A DNA stretch of 64,000 bases from Symbiodinium natans (Eukaryota > Sar > Dinophyceae > Suessiales > Symbiodiniaceae), in assembly GCA_905221605.1 (NCBI GenBank), contig CAJNDS010002480.1:176001-240000 (forward strand), given 5' to 3'. The first letter of the stretch is position 1. Each line of letters begins with the position of its first letter. The translations under genes were made by a program, and so were the position numbers. A model generated the notes under the pieces. The model saw only the letters and a program-made list of their open reading frames with translations. It searched no databases and was not told where the DNA came from. Positions 52,689-63,127 of this stretch are shown in pieces.

Positions 52689-52822
52689 GCTTAGGGCTTA
52701 GGGTTGAGGGTTGAGGATTGTAGGGTTTAGGGCTGAGCTAGTCCTGCATCTGGAGTCGGTGCTCAAAACTTTCGGGTTTCAGGGTTCAGGGTTCTAGGGC
52801 TCGGAATCTCTAAGCCCTAAAC

Positions 52823-52921
52823 TTGGGATGTTCCCCCTTATACTAACAGCCCTGAATAGGGATATTCATACGGGGTTATATAATCCGGATCAAGGACTGT
52901 CAGTACAACGGGGAATATTCG
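52823..52921. mobile_element. MITE-like element, TTGGGATGTTCCCCC family, copy 3
   Basis: The left end is intact (TTGGGATGTTCCCCCTTATA); the right end has decayed (GTACAACGGGGAATATTC). Confidence 0.8.
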
Positions 52922-52994
52922 CAGGCAACTGGCTCGGCTCCTTGAGGCACCATGAACGACAAAGCATCCGGGAATGAAACCACCCAGGGAGCAA

Positions 52995-53017
52995 AAACAA
53001 ACAAACAAACAAACAAA

Positions 53018-53060
<43 letters not shown>
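52995..53060. repeat. (AAAC)n and (CA)n microsatellites
   Basis: CAAA units followed by about 19 CA steps. Confidence 0.97.
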
Positions 53061-53062
<2 letters not shown>

Positions 53063-53592
53063 CAGCTCTGTTTCCCTAAACCCTAAACCCTAAACCCTAA
53101 GCCTGAAAACAGCTCTGTTTTCAGGGATCCGGGCGCAGGATCGCCATGTCCGAGCAGTCCCCATCCACACGCAGGGTCCTGGAATGCGGCTTCTGGGGCT
53201 GTTGGGGACTCCTGGGCTTCGAGGTTTTTGCGTTTTTTTTGGTTTAGGGTTTAGGGTTCAGGGTTTAGGTTTTAGGGTTTTGGGTTTAGGGTTTAGGGCT
53301 TAGGGTTTAGGGTTTAGGGTTTAGGGTTTAGGGTTTAGGGCTTAGGGTTTAGGGTTTAGGGTTTAGAGTTTTTGGTTTTGGGGTTTTCAAGTCTGGGGTT
53401 TTGGTCTCAAGGCTTAAACGAAATTCAAGGTTCAGGTTTAGATGGGTTTAGGCATACAGGCGCTTGGGGCTTGGCTTTCAAGAAAGGTACGCGAGCGTTT
53501 GAGGCGTAGGGTTTCAAGCTTTCAGACTTTGGGACGCCTGTCGGCCTGCAACTGCGATACATGAATATTCCATCCCGACACCTGCCTACCTG

Positions 53593-53724
53593 AAGGTTCA
53601 TGGTACTTATTGACCGATTTGATTGTACTTCTACCCCACTTATGAGCCCCTTACGTGCCCAATATGGTTATAAGAACAGTTGTAAGTACAGTTATAAGTG
53701 GTTAATAAGTACCATGAACCTCCA
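53593..53724. mobile_element. MITE-like element, AGGTTCATGGTACTTATT family, copy 1
   Basis: AGGTTCATGGTACTTATTGACC on the left mirrors GGTTAATAAGTACCATGAACCT on the right; about 130 bp. Copies lie at 63393-63524 and 63928-64000. Confidence 0.9.
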
Positions 53725-54096
53725 AGTAGATAAACACTGCAATCCCCACGCCTTCACAGGATTTAGTGCTCTGCAAAACTCCCTTAACCCGCCGTAGGGC
53801 CGCCCCCTTGGAGCACGAGGCACCCAGGCTTTCGCAAGCTATGTTTTTTGAACTTTCCGCGGGGTTTAGGATATGGCGTGAAAAGAGAGAACCCTGAGGT
53901 TACCTTGGCATGAGGTACCTAGGCCGCGTTAGGTGGTTCTGCTGCAAGGACTGGTCTGGATAGGGCGGGTTAGGGTTTAGGGTTTAGGATTTAGGGTTTG
54001 GGGCTTAGGGTTTAGGGTTTAGGGCTTAGGGTTTAGGGTTTAGGGTTTGGGGTTTGGGGTTTGGGGTTTAGGGTTAGGGTTCGCGGTTTTCCGCGC

Positions 54097-54154
54097 CTGC
54101 GATTCGGGCAACGCTTTGAACGCGCTAAAGACTTCCGTTGCGATGGGTGTAGGG
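54097..54154 (-). CDS. Family B exon, 58-nt type
   Basis: After CTAAG| one base, then PTPIATEVFSAFKALPESQ, ending CAG|GCGCGG (GC). F-S-A-F-K-A-L-P matches L-F-A-E-L-K-A-L-D-P. Same length and phase as 11243-11300. Confidence 0.6.
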
Positions 54155-54864
54155 CTTAGATGGGCCCATCTTGGGGCCATGACGGGGATTGGGACGCTCA
54201 ATCCTTGGCCATAAACCGTAGGGTTTAGGGTTTGGGGATCAGGGTCTAGGGTTTAGGGCAACCCTAAACCCTAAACCCTAAACCCTAAACCCTAAACCCT
54301 AAACCCTAAGTGTTAGGGTTCAGGGTTTTGGGTTTAGGGCGTGCCCCGCAAGCTCCTGGCGAGAGCTCTCAGGCAGGGAAGGAATTGTAGCTCCTGGGCT
54401 GCTCAAGGCGTGCTGAAAGTTGCTTGGTTGCTCTTTAACCCCCATCTTAATATGTAATTAGAGGAACTCCAAAAAAAAACTTGTAAAGTGACTTAAAGTT
54501 GTAGTAAAATCCCACGTAGGTTGAAGGGTTGAAGGGGTTTAAGGCTGAACTTGTAAGGGCTCGGGGTTGACCGGTTTGTGGTTTGAGGGTTGCGGGTTTT
54601 GGGGTTGTGGATTTTGGGGCTTAGGGGCTGAGAGTTTAAGTGTTGAGGGGGTTGAGGGCAGGCTAACGGCTTGAGGAAACACCCTAAACCCTAAACCCTA
54701 AACCCTGAACCCTGAACCCTAAACCCTAAACCCTAAACCCTAAACCCTGAACCCTGAAGCGCCCACGGCCCCAGGAATGGAGCCCTAAACCTTATCAGCC
54801 ATCAATGGGCCCTACGTGGGATGCGCGGAGCCAACCGCTGGCCGCTGGCTCGGGAGTTTGGCAC

Positions 54865-54905
54865 CTCTGGCCAGGGCGAGCTCGTGCTGGAGCTTGTTCC
54901 AGTCG
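54865..54905 (-). CDS. Micro-exon (DWNKLQHELALAR)
   Basis: The acceptor is TTTCAAAG|C, or CTAAG|TTT 8 nt upstream. The donor is AGAG|GTGCCA (GT). L-x-x-E-L-A-L-A-R resembles the L-E-D-D-L-R-L-A-K end of family A. Confidence 0.55.
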
Positions 54906-55116
54906 CTTTGAAACTTAGGGTTTAGGGTTTATGGTTTAGGGTTTAGGGTTTAGGGTTTAGGGTTTAGGGTTTAGGGTTTAGGGCTGCCGAACACCATGGC
55001 TTTGGAGAGGATTCCCTTGAGGCGGCTTGGAGCGCTGGCAATTGCACGGTTCTTGGGCACATCATGTTCTGTCGGACCATCAACGCAGTCGGTGTCAAGG
55101 CTTCAGCACGACTCAC

Positions 55117-55185
55117 ATCGAACTCGGGCCGGTTCTGGTTCTTCAGCTTTGCCAGCAGAGTGACTGGACCAGGTTCCCACTGCAT
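55117..55185 (-). CDS. Exon, 69 nt (MQWEPGPVTLLAKLK...)
   Basis: 23 codons: MQWEPGPVTLLAKLKNQN then RPEFD. The acceptor is ACCAAAG|ATG and the donor GAT|GTGAGT, canonical. Without splicing the frame stays open to about 54970. It lies where the repeat polarity predicts a loop (TTTAGGG below, CCCTAAA above), so it may belong to another transcript. Confidence 0.55.
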
Positions 55186-55325
55186 CTTTGGTCTGCTACC
55201 AGAACCCTAAACCCTAAACCCTGAACCCTAAACCCTGAACCCTAAACCCTAAACCCTGAACCCTAAACCCTAAACCCTAAACCCTAAACCCTGAACCCTA
55301 AACCCTAAATCCTAAACCCTAATGC

Positions 55326-55445
55326 CCTGTAAGAAATGTACCTCCTGAAGCCGTCCGATTATCAAGCTGTGTCGGGCTTTCAAACCCTCCGAAAGATATT
55401 CCTCAAACGTCAACCCGGCAAGGAAAGTAGAAATGTCCTGGCTCA
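55326..55445. other. Unique segment between CCCTAAA arrays
   Basis: No exon or element recognised. Confidence 0.4.
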
Positions 55446-55528
55446 ACCCTATAAAAACCCGAAGCCCTAAACCCTAAACCCTAAACCCTAAACCCTAAAC
55501 CCTAAACCCTAAACCCTAAACGCGCGGC

Positions 55529-55607
55529 TTGAAGCCGGGGAGTTGCCAAGCAGCTCGTTCGTTGTTCTCGTCCCAGTACCTGGCATTCACGAGCACACGC
55601 GACGCGG
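55529..55607 (-). CDS. Trp-rich exon (VNARYWDENNERAAWQLPGF)
   Basis: After CCTGAG| the frame reads ASRVLVNARYWDENNER then AAWQLPGF, with a GC donor CAA|GCCGCG. The Y-W ... W-x-x-P layout is reminiscent of a WW domain core, without a full match. CCCTAAA below, TTTAGGG above. Confidence 0.6.
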
Positions 55608-55665
55608 CTCAGGTTCTGTGTTCCGGGATTAGGGATTAGGGTTTAGGGTTTAGGGTTTAGGGTTT

Positions 55666-56040
55666 ATTTTTTCAGGGATTACTACCATTTGCTTGACCAC
55701 ACTTTCGTAAAGCACTCAACCCCACAAATGAGAAAAGCAACTACAGCACACACACCATCAATTTTCTTGCGGTAATGGGATGACTACTATTTGCTTAAGA
55801 ATCCCCAAAATTGAATTCCATTCTAATTTATTCATTTGATCTGATCAACCATCTAATTCCATGAGTCAACGAATTGAATTCATTCTATTCAATTCGCTTA
55901 GTTTAAAGACACCGTCGAAGATAATAATCCCAATATTGCCCTTATTAGGAAGAATATGTTCATTTCTTTTTCTTGAGGGGGGGGTTTCTTAAGCAATTTG
56001 TAGGTTCGGATTTCGGGATTTGGGTTGATGTTGGATTTGT
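55666..56040. other. AT-rich intron spacer with a direct repeat and a hairpin
   Basis: GGGATTACTACCATTTGCTT (55675) recurs as GGGATGACTACTATTTGCTT (55778). CGAATTGAAT ... ATTCAATTCG forms a hairpin at about 55869-55900. No gene seen. Confidence 0.6.
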
Positions 56041-56131
56041 GGCTTGAGGTACCCTAAACCCTAAACCCTGAACCCTAAACCCTGAACTTCCCCCAAACCC
56101 TTAACCCGAAACCCTAAACCCTAAACCCTAC

Positions 56132-56205
56132 TGAGGCTTGTAGTCAAGGCGGGGTCCCACGATGGGTACCAAGCAGGGGTCGAAGGGAACGCGTACACTG
56201 TGCGG
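56132..56205 (-). CDS. Exon (PHSVRVPFDPCLVPIVG...)
   Basis: After CCTGAG| it reads PHSVRVPFDPCLVPIVGPR then LDYKP, ending CA|GTAGGG. CCCTAAA below, TTTAGGG-like above. Unknown. Confidence 0.55.
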
Positions 56206-56620
56206 CTCAGGGTTTGGGGCTTGGGGTGTGCGGTTTAGGGTTTAGGGTTTAGGGTTTAGGGTTTGGGGTTTAGGGTTTAGGGTTTAGGGTTTAAGGGGTA
56301 AGGGTTAAGGGTTAAGGGTTTAGGGTTTAGGGTTTAGGGTTTGGGGCTTGGGGTGTGCGGTTTAGGGTCTAGGGTAATACTAAAGCCTAGACCCTAGTGC
56401 TTTTTTGAGCATGTGGAGTTTGGATGTGGATTTGGGGCTTTTAAGCGTTGAGGCCTTCAACCCTAAACCCTAAATCCTCTTTCGCAACTAGGGTTAGGGT
56501 TGAGGGTTTAGGGATTGAAAGAGCAACCCAAGTTGCTAAAGCATAAGGAGTCTTAAACCCTAAACCCTCAACCCTAAACCCTCAACCCCAAACCCTAAAC
56601 ATCCCCCCAAAGCGCCTTGC

Positions 56621-56682
56621 CTGAACCAATTATCCCGGTTCTGCTCGAAATCCGGCACTGGGGCTCGCGAGCCCACCTGGAT
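56621..56682 (-). CDS. Exon (IQVGSRAPVPDFEQNRDNWF)
   Basis: The acceptor is CGCGCAG|ATC and a consensus-like GC donor is TTCAG|GCAAGG. About 20 codons. CCCTAAA on both sides. Confidence 0.6.
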
Positions 56683-56929
56683 CTGCGCGCGAAGGCTCAA
56701 AAGCGAGGGATTTGTTTGTGTGTCGGGTGTAGAAAACACCTCGAAGCCCCTAAACCCTAAACTCTACCTAAACCCTTTTTGAATTTTGTTGAAGTGAAAC
56801 CCGACAAGTCGAAAAAGGGTACCACTTGGCTACCAAAGTGTTGGGGTCTGGGACAGAGACACGGATCCACTCCAACCTCAAGCTTGAATAGGGTTTAGGG
56901 TTTAGGGTTTGGGGTTTAGGGTTTGCGGT

Positions 56930-57655
56930 TTCGTGCTGCAGGTGATAAAGCTTCATGAACTCTGTAACGTGATGTCTTCGATCGAGAGGGTCCAAGTTAC
57001 GGTGTGCCCTTTCGTCATCCGACTCTTTCAGGAAACCGCTGCAATGGCGAACCCCCTGTCCCCCCCTGCTCCCCCCCACCCCCCCGGCGGAGAAAAGGGG
57101 GGCCTCAATCCTCAGCGCCTCAACCCCACAAACTCCAGAAACCCTAAATCCGAAACCTTAAGCCTAATCCCAATAAGCTCCATAAACCCTCAAACCCTAC
57201 CTCTCTCACTTTGTGTGCCTCGCGCTTCAGAGAGGGCAGGCTGTACAGCACGAACCTCGCATTTTGGAGGATCTTGGCTGGGTTGGCCCTTTAAGCCGAA
57301 AGTGAAAGCTGATGTAGGGGCCGAGTATTGTAGGATAGTGATATAGCGACCATACTGGGGTAGGTCTGGGGTCCTATACAAATAACTTTTGTGGCTTTAT
57401 ACAGACTATATAGGGGGCCAAGGTAATAGAAAAAAATATGTTCAAAGCAACCCCTGCATAAGGGATACTATCTGTACTTATTCCGACACCTATAGTGGAG
57501 GGGTTGAGGACTTACGGGCTTCGAGCCTACATCTGGGGCTCTGGGTTGAGAACTTTGTAGAGTTGAATGTCAAGTGCGTTGGGCCAAGTGAGGGAACATC
57601 CGACCCGCGGCAAGCGTCGGATTTACAGCATTGCTCGGTTTCTTGCCCTGGCCTC
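56930..57655. other. Repeat-poor island with ATTCCGACCCC-family element
   Basis: The element occupies about 57408-57493 (ends ACTTATTCCGACACC). Overlapping ORFs (56909-57346 +, 57190-57381 -) have no motif support. Confidence 0.45.
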
Positions 57656-57830
57656 AAGCAGGGTTTAGGGTTTAGGGTTTAGGCTTTAGGGTTTAGGGTT
57701 TAGGGTTCAGGGTTCAGGGTTCAGGGTTCAGGTCACTTCTCTGAATATGGGCCCCTCTGGCGGTTTCTATCATAAGGCGGCCCCTCATATATGGGGTGCC
57801 GAAAAAGGGATCACAATTTGGAGAACTCAC

Positions 57831-58195
57831 CATTTAGCTTGAGAAACATGCTGACTCGGATCGAGGCTTGTGCTTGGGTAGAGAAGAGGGAGAATGTGCT
57901 TGACCAAGTCCTCGTTCAAGTCGTAGGTGTTCAAGGGAAACTCAGTCTCGCTTTGCGCCCCGCTGGCACCCCGTGACTTGTTCTGTGCCATACATCGCAC
58001 CTTGACTTCAGGCCACCCAGCGATGGGTGATCCTGAATCAGGCCGAATGTGAGTAAGGATCCAAAAGGTTTGTTGGTTGAGGGCGTCGCAGACAGGCGCA
58101 TGGAGATTGATGAACTTGATGCCTGCTGATAGATCCTCGGTCTCAGGAGACCACGTTGCTGAGGTGGAACGAGTCAAGTTGTCTGAAGATTTGCC
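57831..58195 (-). CDS. Long canonical exon, unknown protein
   Basis: 365 nt with consensus sites at both ends: acceptor TTCCTTGCAG|GGC and donor AAATG|GTGAGT. 121 codons: GKSSDNLTRSTSATWSPETE, SAGIKFINLHAPVCDALNQ, TFWILTHIRPDSG, WPEVKVRCMAQNKSRG, and NEDLVKHILPLLYPSTS. No family recognised. It is far longer than the ladder exons and uses GT-AG, so it may come from a different gene or gene layer. TTTAGGG lies on both sides. Confidence 0.7.
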
Positions 58196-58723
58196 CTGCA
58201 AGGAATGCCAGTGCACGGTTTAGGGTTTAGGGTCTAGGGTTGAGGGTTTAGGGTTTGGGGTTTGAGGTTTGGGGTTTAGGGTTGTAGGGTCTAGGGTTTC
58301 GGGTTTGGGGTTTAGGGTTTAGGGTGTAGTCGTTGCCTTCGTCTCTTGTGGAAGAGTCACGGCTGTTCCACAACATGCAAAACTCACGTTTTGGATTGAG
58401 AAGTGAGGGATCTTGTTTGGGGGGGTGGGCCTCTGGATCCTAAATCCTAAACCCTAAACCAGGGTCTAGGGGCTAGGGTTTAGGGCTTAGGGTTTGGGGT
58501 TTGAGGTTTCCGGTTTAGGCCTTCCCGAAATCGACAGGGGCCTTCACGACTTTAGGGCTCGGGTACACCCGACCCCTAAACCCCTTGAGGGCTTTTAGAG
58601 GGTCTAAGGCTTAGGGCTTGGGGCTTAAGGCTTAGGGCTTAGGGTCAGCCTTGGCCCTAAACCCTGAACCCTAAACCCTAAACCCTAAACTTTAAACCAC
58701 AAAAACCCCAGGCCCGTTTCAGC

Positions 58724-58802
58724 CCCGCGGCTGCAGCATGCCCCTGGAGGGATCTTCGAAGACCTCGCGGCGGATCTGCCCAGTGCCTGCAGGAGCCATC
58801 GG
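58724..58802 (-). CDS. Exon (PMAPAGTGQIRREVFEDP)
   Basis: After TCTGGGAG| it reads PMAPAGTGQIRREVFEDPS then RGMLQPR, with a GC donor GGG|GCTGAA; GAG|GTCTTC is an earlier GT alternative. CCCTAAA below, TTTAGGG above. Confidence 0.5.
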
Positions 58803-58964
58803 CTCCCAGATGACGGCGGGTGTTTGGTGTTTAAGGAGGGTTTCGGGTTTGGGGTTTCGGGTTTAGGGTTTAGGGTTCAGGGTTTAGGGTTCAGGGTTTA
58901 GGGTTTAGGGTTTGGGGTTTAGGGTTTAGGGTTTAGGGTTTAGGGTTTAGGGTTTAGGGCTTAG

Positions 58965-59075
58965 GGCTTAGGGCTTAGGGCTTAGGGCTTAGGGCTTAGG
59001 GCTTAGGGCTTATGGGCTTAGGGCTTAGGGCTTAGGGCTTAGGGCTTAGGGCTTAGGGCTTAGGGCTTAGGGTTT
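58965..59075. repeat. GGGCTTA variant array
   Basis: About 15 units of TTAGGGC inside a TTTAGGG field. Confidence 0.95.
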
Positions 59076-59479
59076 AGGGTTTAGGGTTTAGGGTTTAGGG
59101 TTTAGGGTTTAGGATTTAGGATTTAGGGTTTAGGGGTTAGGGCTTAGGGTTTAGGGTTTAAAGGGTTAAGGGTTCAGGGTTTAGGGTTTAAAGGGTTAAG
59201 GGTTTAGGGCTTAGGGCTTAGGGTTTAGGGTTTAGGGCTCGAAGTCCCCTCCTCTGGGATCGCTTGGGGGCTCTGGTTGTTTGAGGTGAGGCTGCTCCGG
59301 CCCTTCTACAACTGAGACTAAGCAGCATCATGGTTTGGGGTGCTGGCTTCAGGGTGCAGGGCTGGACACTCAATCCCAAGCTGCACATCCTGTGGTGCCG
59401 CGGGCTTGTGGCCTAAAACCTAGGCCCTAAACCCTACACCCTAAACCCTAAACCCTAAACCCCAAACCCTAAACCACTA

Positions 59480-59845
59480 AGAAGGTTTGTTCAACAAGAA
59501 GCGGCCAAGGATAGGCGGGGGGCTTCTGCTTAACTAGGGCCCCGGCTTGATTGAAATTGAATTCTAAAGCCCAACTCCTAACAACCCCAAACCCTGTCCT
59601 CTACCTTTTGGTCAGTTCCGTGAACTAAGGAACACAGATCCTTGCTTAGTTGTTTTTTCTTTTCTTTATTTTTTTTGGGGGGGGGAGTATTCTGTCAGTG
59701 GTCGTATCAGAACAGGGACCTGTAAAGGAGCCTTGGTTCAGGGTTTAAGGTTTCGGGAGGTTTCGGGTTTAGGTTTCACAGGCCTGACCATGCCCCAAAC
59801 CTTGACCCCTTAGAAAGCTAAACCCCCTAGCGCCCCCAACACCTC
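59480..59845. other. Unique intron spacer
   Basis: T-run and G-run at about 59650-59690. No exon or element recognised. Confidence 0.45.
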
Positions 59846-59864
59846 CACGAAACCCTAAACCCCA

Positions 59865-60185
59865 ACAGCCCTAAACCCTAAACCCTAAACCCCAACAGCC
59901 CTAAACCCTAAACCCTAAACCCCAACAGCCCTAAACCCTAAACCCGAAACCCTAAACCCTAAACCCCAACAGCCCAAAACCCTAAACCCTAAACCCTAAC
60001 CCCTAACCCCTAAACCCCGAAACTCCAAACCCTAAACCCTAAACCCCAACAGCCCCAAACCCTAAACCCTAAACCCTAAACCCTACACCCTAACCCCTAA
60101 ACCCTAAACCCTAAACCCTAAACCCTAAACCCTAAACCCTAAACCCTAAACCCTAAACCCTAAACCCTAAACCCTAAACCCTAAA
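59865..60185. repeat. CCCCAACAGCCCTAAACCCTAA tandem then CCCTAAA array
   Basis: A higher-order unit of about 30-40 bp containing CCCCAACAGCC recurs five times to about 60060, then about 13 clean 7-mers follow. Confidence 0.85.
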
Positions 60186-60209
60186 CCCCCCCCCCCTCTG
60201 CTTTAAAGC

Positions 60210-60277
60210 CCCCAGATCTCTCCTTCGAGGTCCCATTCTGCCCACAGCTTCCCCTCGACTGCGTTGGAGAGCTTCTC
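60210..60277 (-). CDS. Exon (EKLSNAVEGKLWAEWDLEGE)
   Basis: After GGGCCCAG| it reads EKLSNAVEGKLWAEWDLEGE then IW(G), with GC donor GG|GCTTTA. W-D-L-E-G is the central motif of family A, preceded by an E-K-L-x-N start like family B. CCCTAAA below, TTTAGGG above. Confidence 0.6.
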
Positions 60278-60926
60278 CTGGGCCCAAGCTTGGGAGTCCC
60301 CAAATCCTTAGGGTTTAGGGTTTAGGGTTTAGGGTTTAGGGTTTAGTGTTTAGGGTTTAGGGTTTAGGGTTGAGGGTTGAGGGTAAGTTGAGGGTTTAGG
60401 GTTTAGGGTTTAGGGTTTGGGGTTTGGGGTTTGGGGTTTAGGGTTTGGGGTCTTGTGCTTGCGGCGTTTTAGGGGCTTACGGTTGAGCGCTCTGGAGCAG
60501 CCCGGAACCCTAAACCTACGCATGGTTACCCAAAACTGCCCTAAATATTCTGACCCTAAACCCTAAACCCTAAACCATAAACCCTCAATCCTAAACCCTA
60601 AACCCTAAACCCTAAACAGCCTAAACTCCATAAACTCCCTTATCTCAGCTCCCCTAAAACCCCCAAGCCCTAAACCCTGAACCCTTAAACCCCAAGCCAT
60701 ACACCTTAAAACCCCAACCCTGAACTTTACTGGCAACCTCGCGACCCTAACCCTCAGCCCACAAATCCTAAACCCGAATAAAACGAGACTTTCAACCCGA
60801 AACCTCGAAAATCCTAAGTAGACCCAAACTTCAAACCCCGAAACTCCAAACCCTAAACCCCTAAACCCTAAACCCCAAACCCCAAACCCTAAACCCTAAA
60901 CCCTAAACCCACGATAGCATGCAGAG

Positions 60927-60974
60927 ACGAGGCGCCGCATCCAGCGGAAGCGTGGCGCAGAGCGCGTCGATGAC
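60927..60974 (-). CDS. Family B-like exon (VIDALCATLPLDAAPR)
   Basis: The acceptor is GGGCAG|GTC; the end is uncertain (no obvious donor). I-D-A-L-x-x-x-x-L-D-A-A parallels L-F-A-E-L-x-x-x-D-P-A-A. CCCTAAA below, TTTAGGG above. Confidence 0.4.
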
Positions 60975-60997
60975 CTGCCCCGGGCGTTGAAAACCGG

Positions 60998-61027
60998 TTT
61001 AGGGTTTGAGGGCTTGGGGTTAAGGGT

Positions 61028-61059
<32 letters not shown>

Positions 61060-61840
61060 GGTTTAGGGTTTAGGGTTTAGGGTTTAGGGTTTAGGGTTTA
61101 GGGTTCAAGGTTCAGGGTTCAGGGTTCAGGGTTTAGGGTTTAGGGCTTAGGGTTTAGGGTTTAGGGTTTAGGGTTTAGGGCTTAGGGAATGTTTGAGGGC
61201 TTAGGGAATGTTTGAGGGCTTAGGGTTTAATGGTTGAGCGAGGGTTTAGGGTGTAAGGGTTGAGCGAGGGTTTAGGGTTTAAGGGTTGGGTTTAGGGTTC
61301 AAGTGGAAGAAGAGTACTACTTACAGGGCATCCGAGTTTGAAGAAATGCCGAGAAAGGGAGACTTAAAGAGAGATAGACGAAGGGTTTAGAGCTTAGGGT
61401 TTGGGGGTTTAGGGTTTAGGGTTTAGGGTTTAGGGTTTAGGGTTTAGGGTTTAGGGATTAGGGTTTAGGGTTTAGGGTTTGGGTTTGGGGTTTGGAGTTC
61501 AGGGTTTAGGGTTTATTTAGGGTTTAGGACAACGAAGCTAGCCTGGATTGACACCACTCTCCCTCCATCTCTCCGGCTCCCCTCTCCCCGCCATCCCCGG
61601 GGACCCCCAGTGTCCCCCCCCCCCTCCCTGCACGGTTTAGGGTTTAGGGTTTAGGGTTCAGGGTTTAGGGTTTAGGGTTTAGGGTTTAGGGTTCAGGGTT
61701 CAGGGTTTAGGGTTTAGGGTTTAGGGTTTAGGGTTTAGGGTTTAGGGTTTAGGGTTTAGGGTTTAGGGTTTAGGGTTTCGGGTTTCGGGTTTGGGGTTTA
61801 GGGTTTAGGGTTTAGGGTTTAGGGTTTAGGGTTTAGGGGT
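60998..61840. repeat. TTTAGGG/TTGAGGG/TTCAGGG arrays
   Basis: Extended field with variant runs, a small unique piece at 61296-61385 and a C-rich piece at 61540-61632. No exon recognised. Confidence 0.85.
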
Positions 61841-61844
61841 TCCG

Positions 61845-62520
61845 AGAACGCACGCTCATGCAGACCGCGATCTATATCGCAACGACCTCGCATCTATAGC
61901 GGCCCCCCTTTTAAGATCCATGCTGTCGATAGGTTCGGGGAATGGTGACCCCGCCCACATTTGATAGATTCGGTAAATGGCAACCCTGCACCCACTCCCG
62001 AAAACCCTTGAGAACCCCGCTCCACCCCTAATTCCTCGAAACTGTCGATAAAATCGCAACTCGACGGGGCCGGTTCCCTGCTAAAGCAAAGATTCGCGAT
62101 AAGCTGAAAATCCGCAGTTCAGGCTGGCTGGGGTTTTGAGTGCAGAGAGACGAGGGTTCAGGTTTTCTGGGATTTCTGTCTAGACCTCAGCTTCAAACTC
62201 CGAAGCCCAAACAACCGTAAACCCAAAATCCTAAACCCTAAATTGTGAATCAGACCCTCCACCCTCAAACACAAACCGCTCAAACAGTCTAACTCCCCAA
62301 GCGTCGTGCGCCTCTGTCTTTTCCAGGGAGCCTCCCGCCCAGAGTGCGGGTTAGGGTTTATTTTGGGTTTAGGGCTTGGGGGCTGAGAGCATATGCATCG
62401 CTGGAAGCTACGGACCCTGTCACGCGCTCGCATAGCTAAGTCACCTTAGCAAGGCCACTCTGGCTCCTCATGCACGCTTTAGGCTTGTACCCCCGCGGCC
62501 CAAGCAAACTTTAACTTGTC
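61845..62520. other. Repeat-poor island, no gene recognised
   Basis: Contains AACCCCGCTCCACCCC-type text and short minus ORFs (67 and 91 codons). GATAGGTTCGGGGAATGGTGACCC and GATAGATTCGGTAAATGGCAACCC (61928, 61964) form a 36-bp-spaced direct repeat. Confidence 0.45.
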
Positions 62521-62770
62521 AAACCCTAATCCCTAAACCCTAAACCCTAAACAATAAACCCTAAACCCTAAACCCTAAACCCTCTTGTTCTGGCAGGCTT
62601 CTTGGTGGTCCAGCAACCATATTGCAATAAGGGAACCTAGAACCCAAGAAGGGCACCCTAAACCCTAAACCCTAAACCCTACACCCTACACCCTAAATCC
62701 TAAACCCTAAACCTTACCAAGGTTTAGCCCCTCCGCAGCCCATAGATTCGCCAATTGCCCAGGGCAAAGC

Positions 62771-62851
62771 CTTGTCCGACAGGCCCATGCACATAAGATG
62801 GGCCACGTGCTCTCTCGCCAGTTTGGAGTTTGGGGTTTTGCTGGCTCGGGA
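62771..62851 (-). CDS. Family B exon, 81 nt, diverged
   Basis: 27 codons: SRASKTPNSKLAREHVAHLM then CMGLSDK. The acceptor is TACGAAG|TCC and the donor AAG|GCTTTG (GC). The pattern R-E-x-x-A-x-L-x-x-x-x-L-S-x-K aligns with the family core. Confidence 0.55.
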
Positions 62852-63127
62852 CTTCGTACTTGAGGGTTTGGGATTTAGGGTTTGCGGTTTGGGCGCTACG
62901 AGTGTCCTAAGAACCCTCTAAGACAAGGTCTGCTTCGCCCTCCCACATTCCTTACTAACTCTGTTTAGGGCTTAGGGCTTAGGGCTTAGGGCTTAGGGCT
63001 TAGGGCTTAGGGTTTAGGGGTTAGGTTAATGTTTAGGGTTTAGGGTTTAGGGTTTAGGGTTTAGGGTTTAGGGTTTAGGGTTTAGGGTTTAGGGTCTAGG
63101 GTTTAGGGTTTCGGGTTTAGGGTTCAC

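Noticed and set aside
52838-53062. Cys/Val-repeat ORF
   Set aside because: Created by (CA)n plus a palindromic element.
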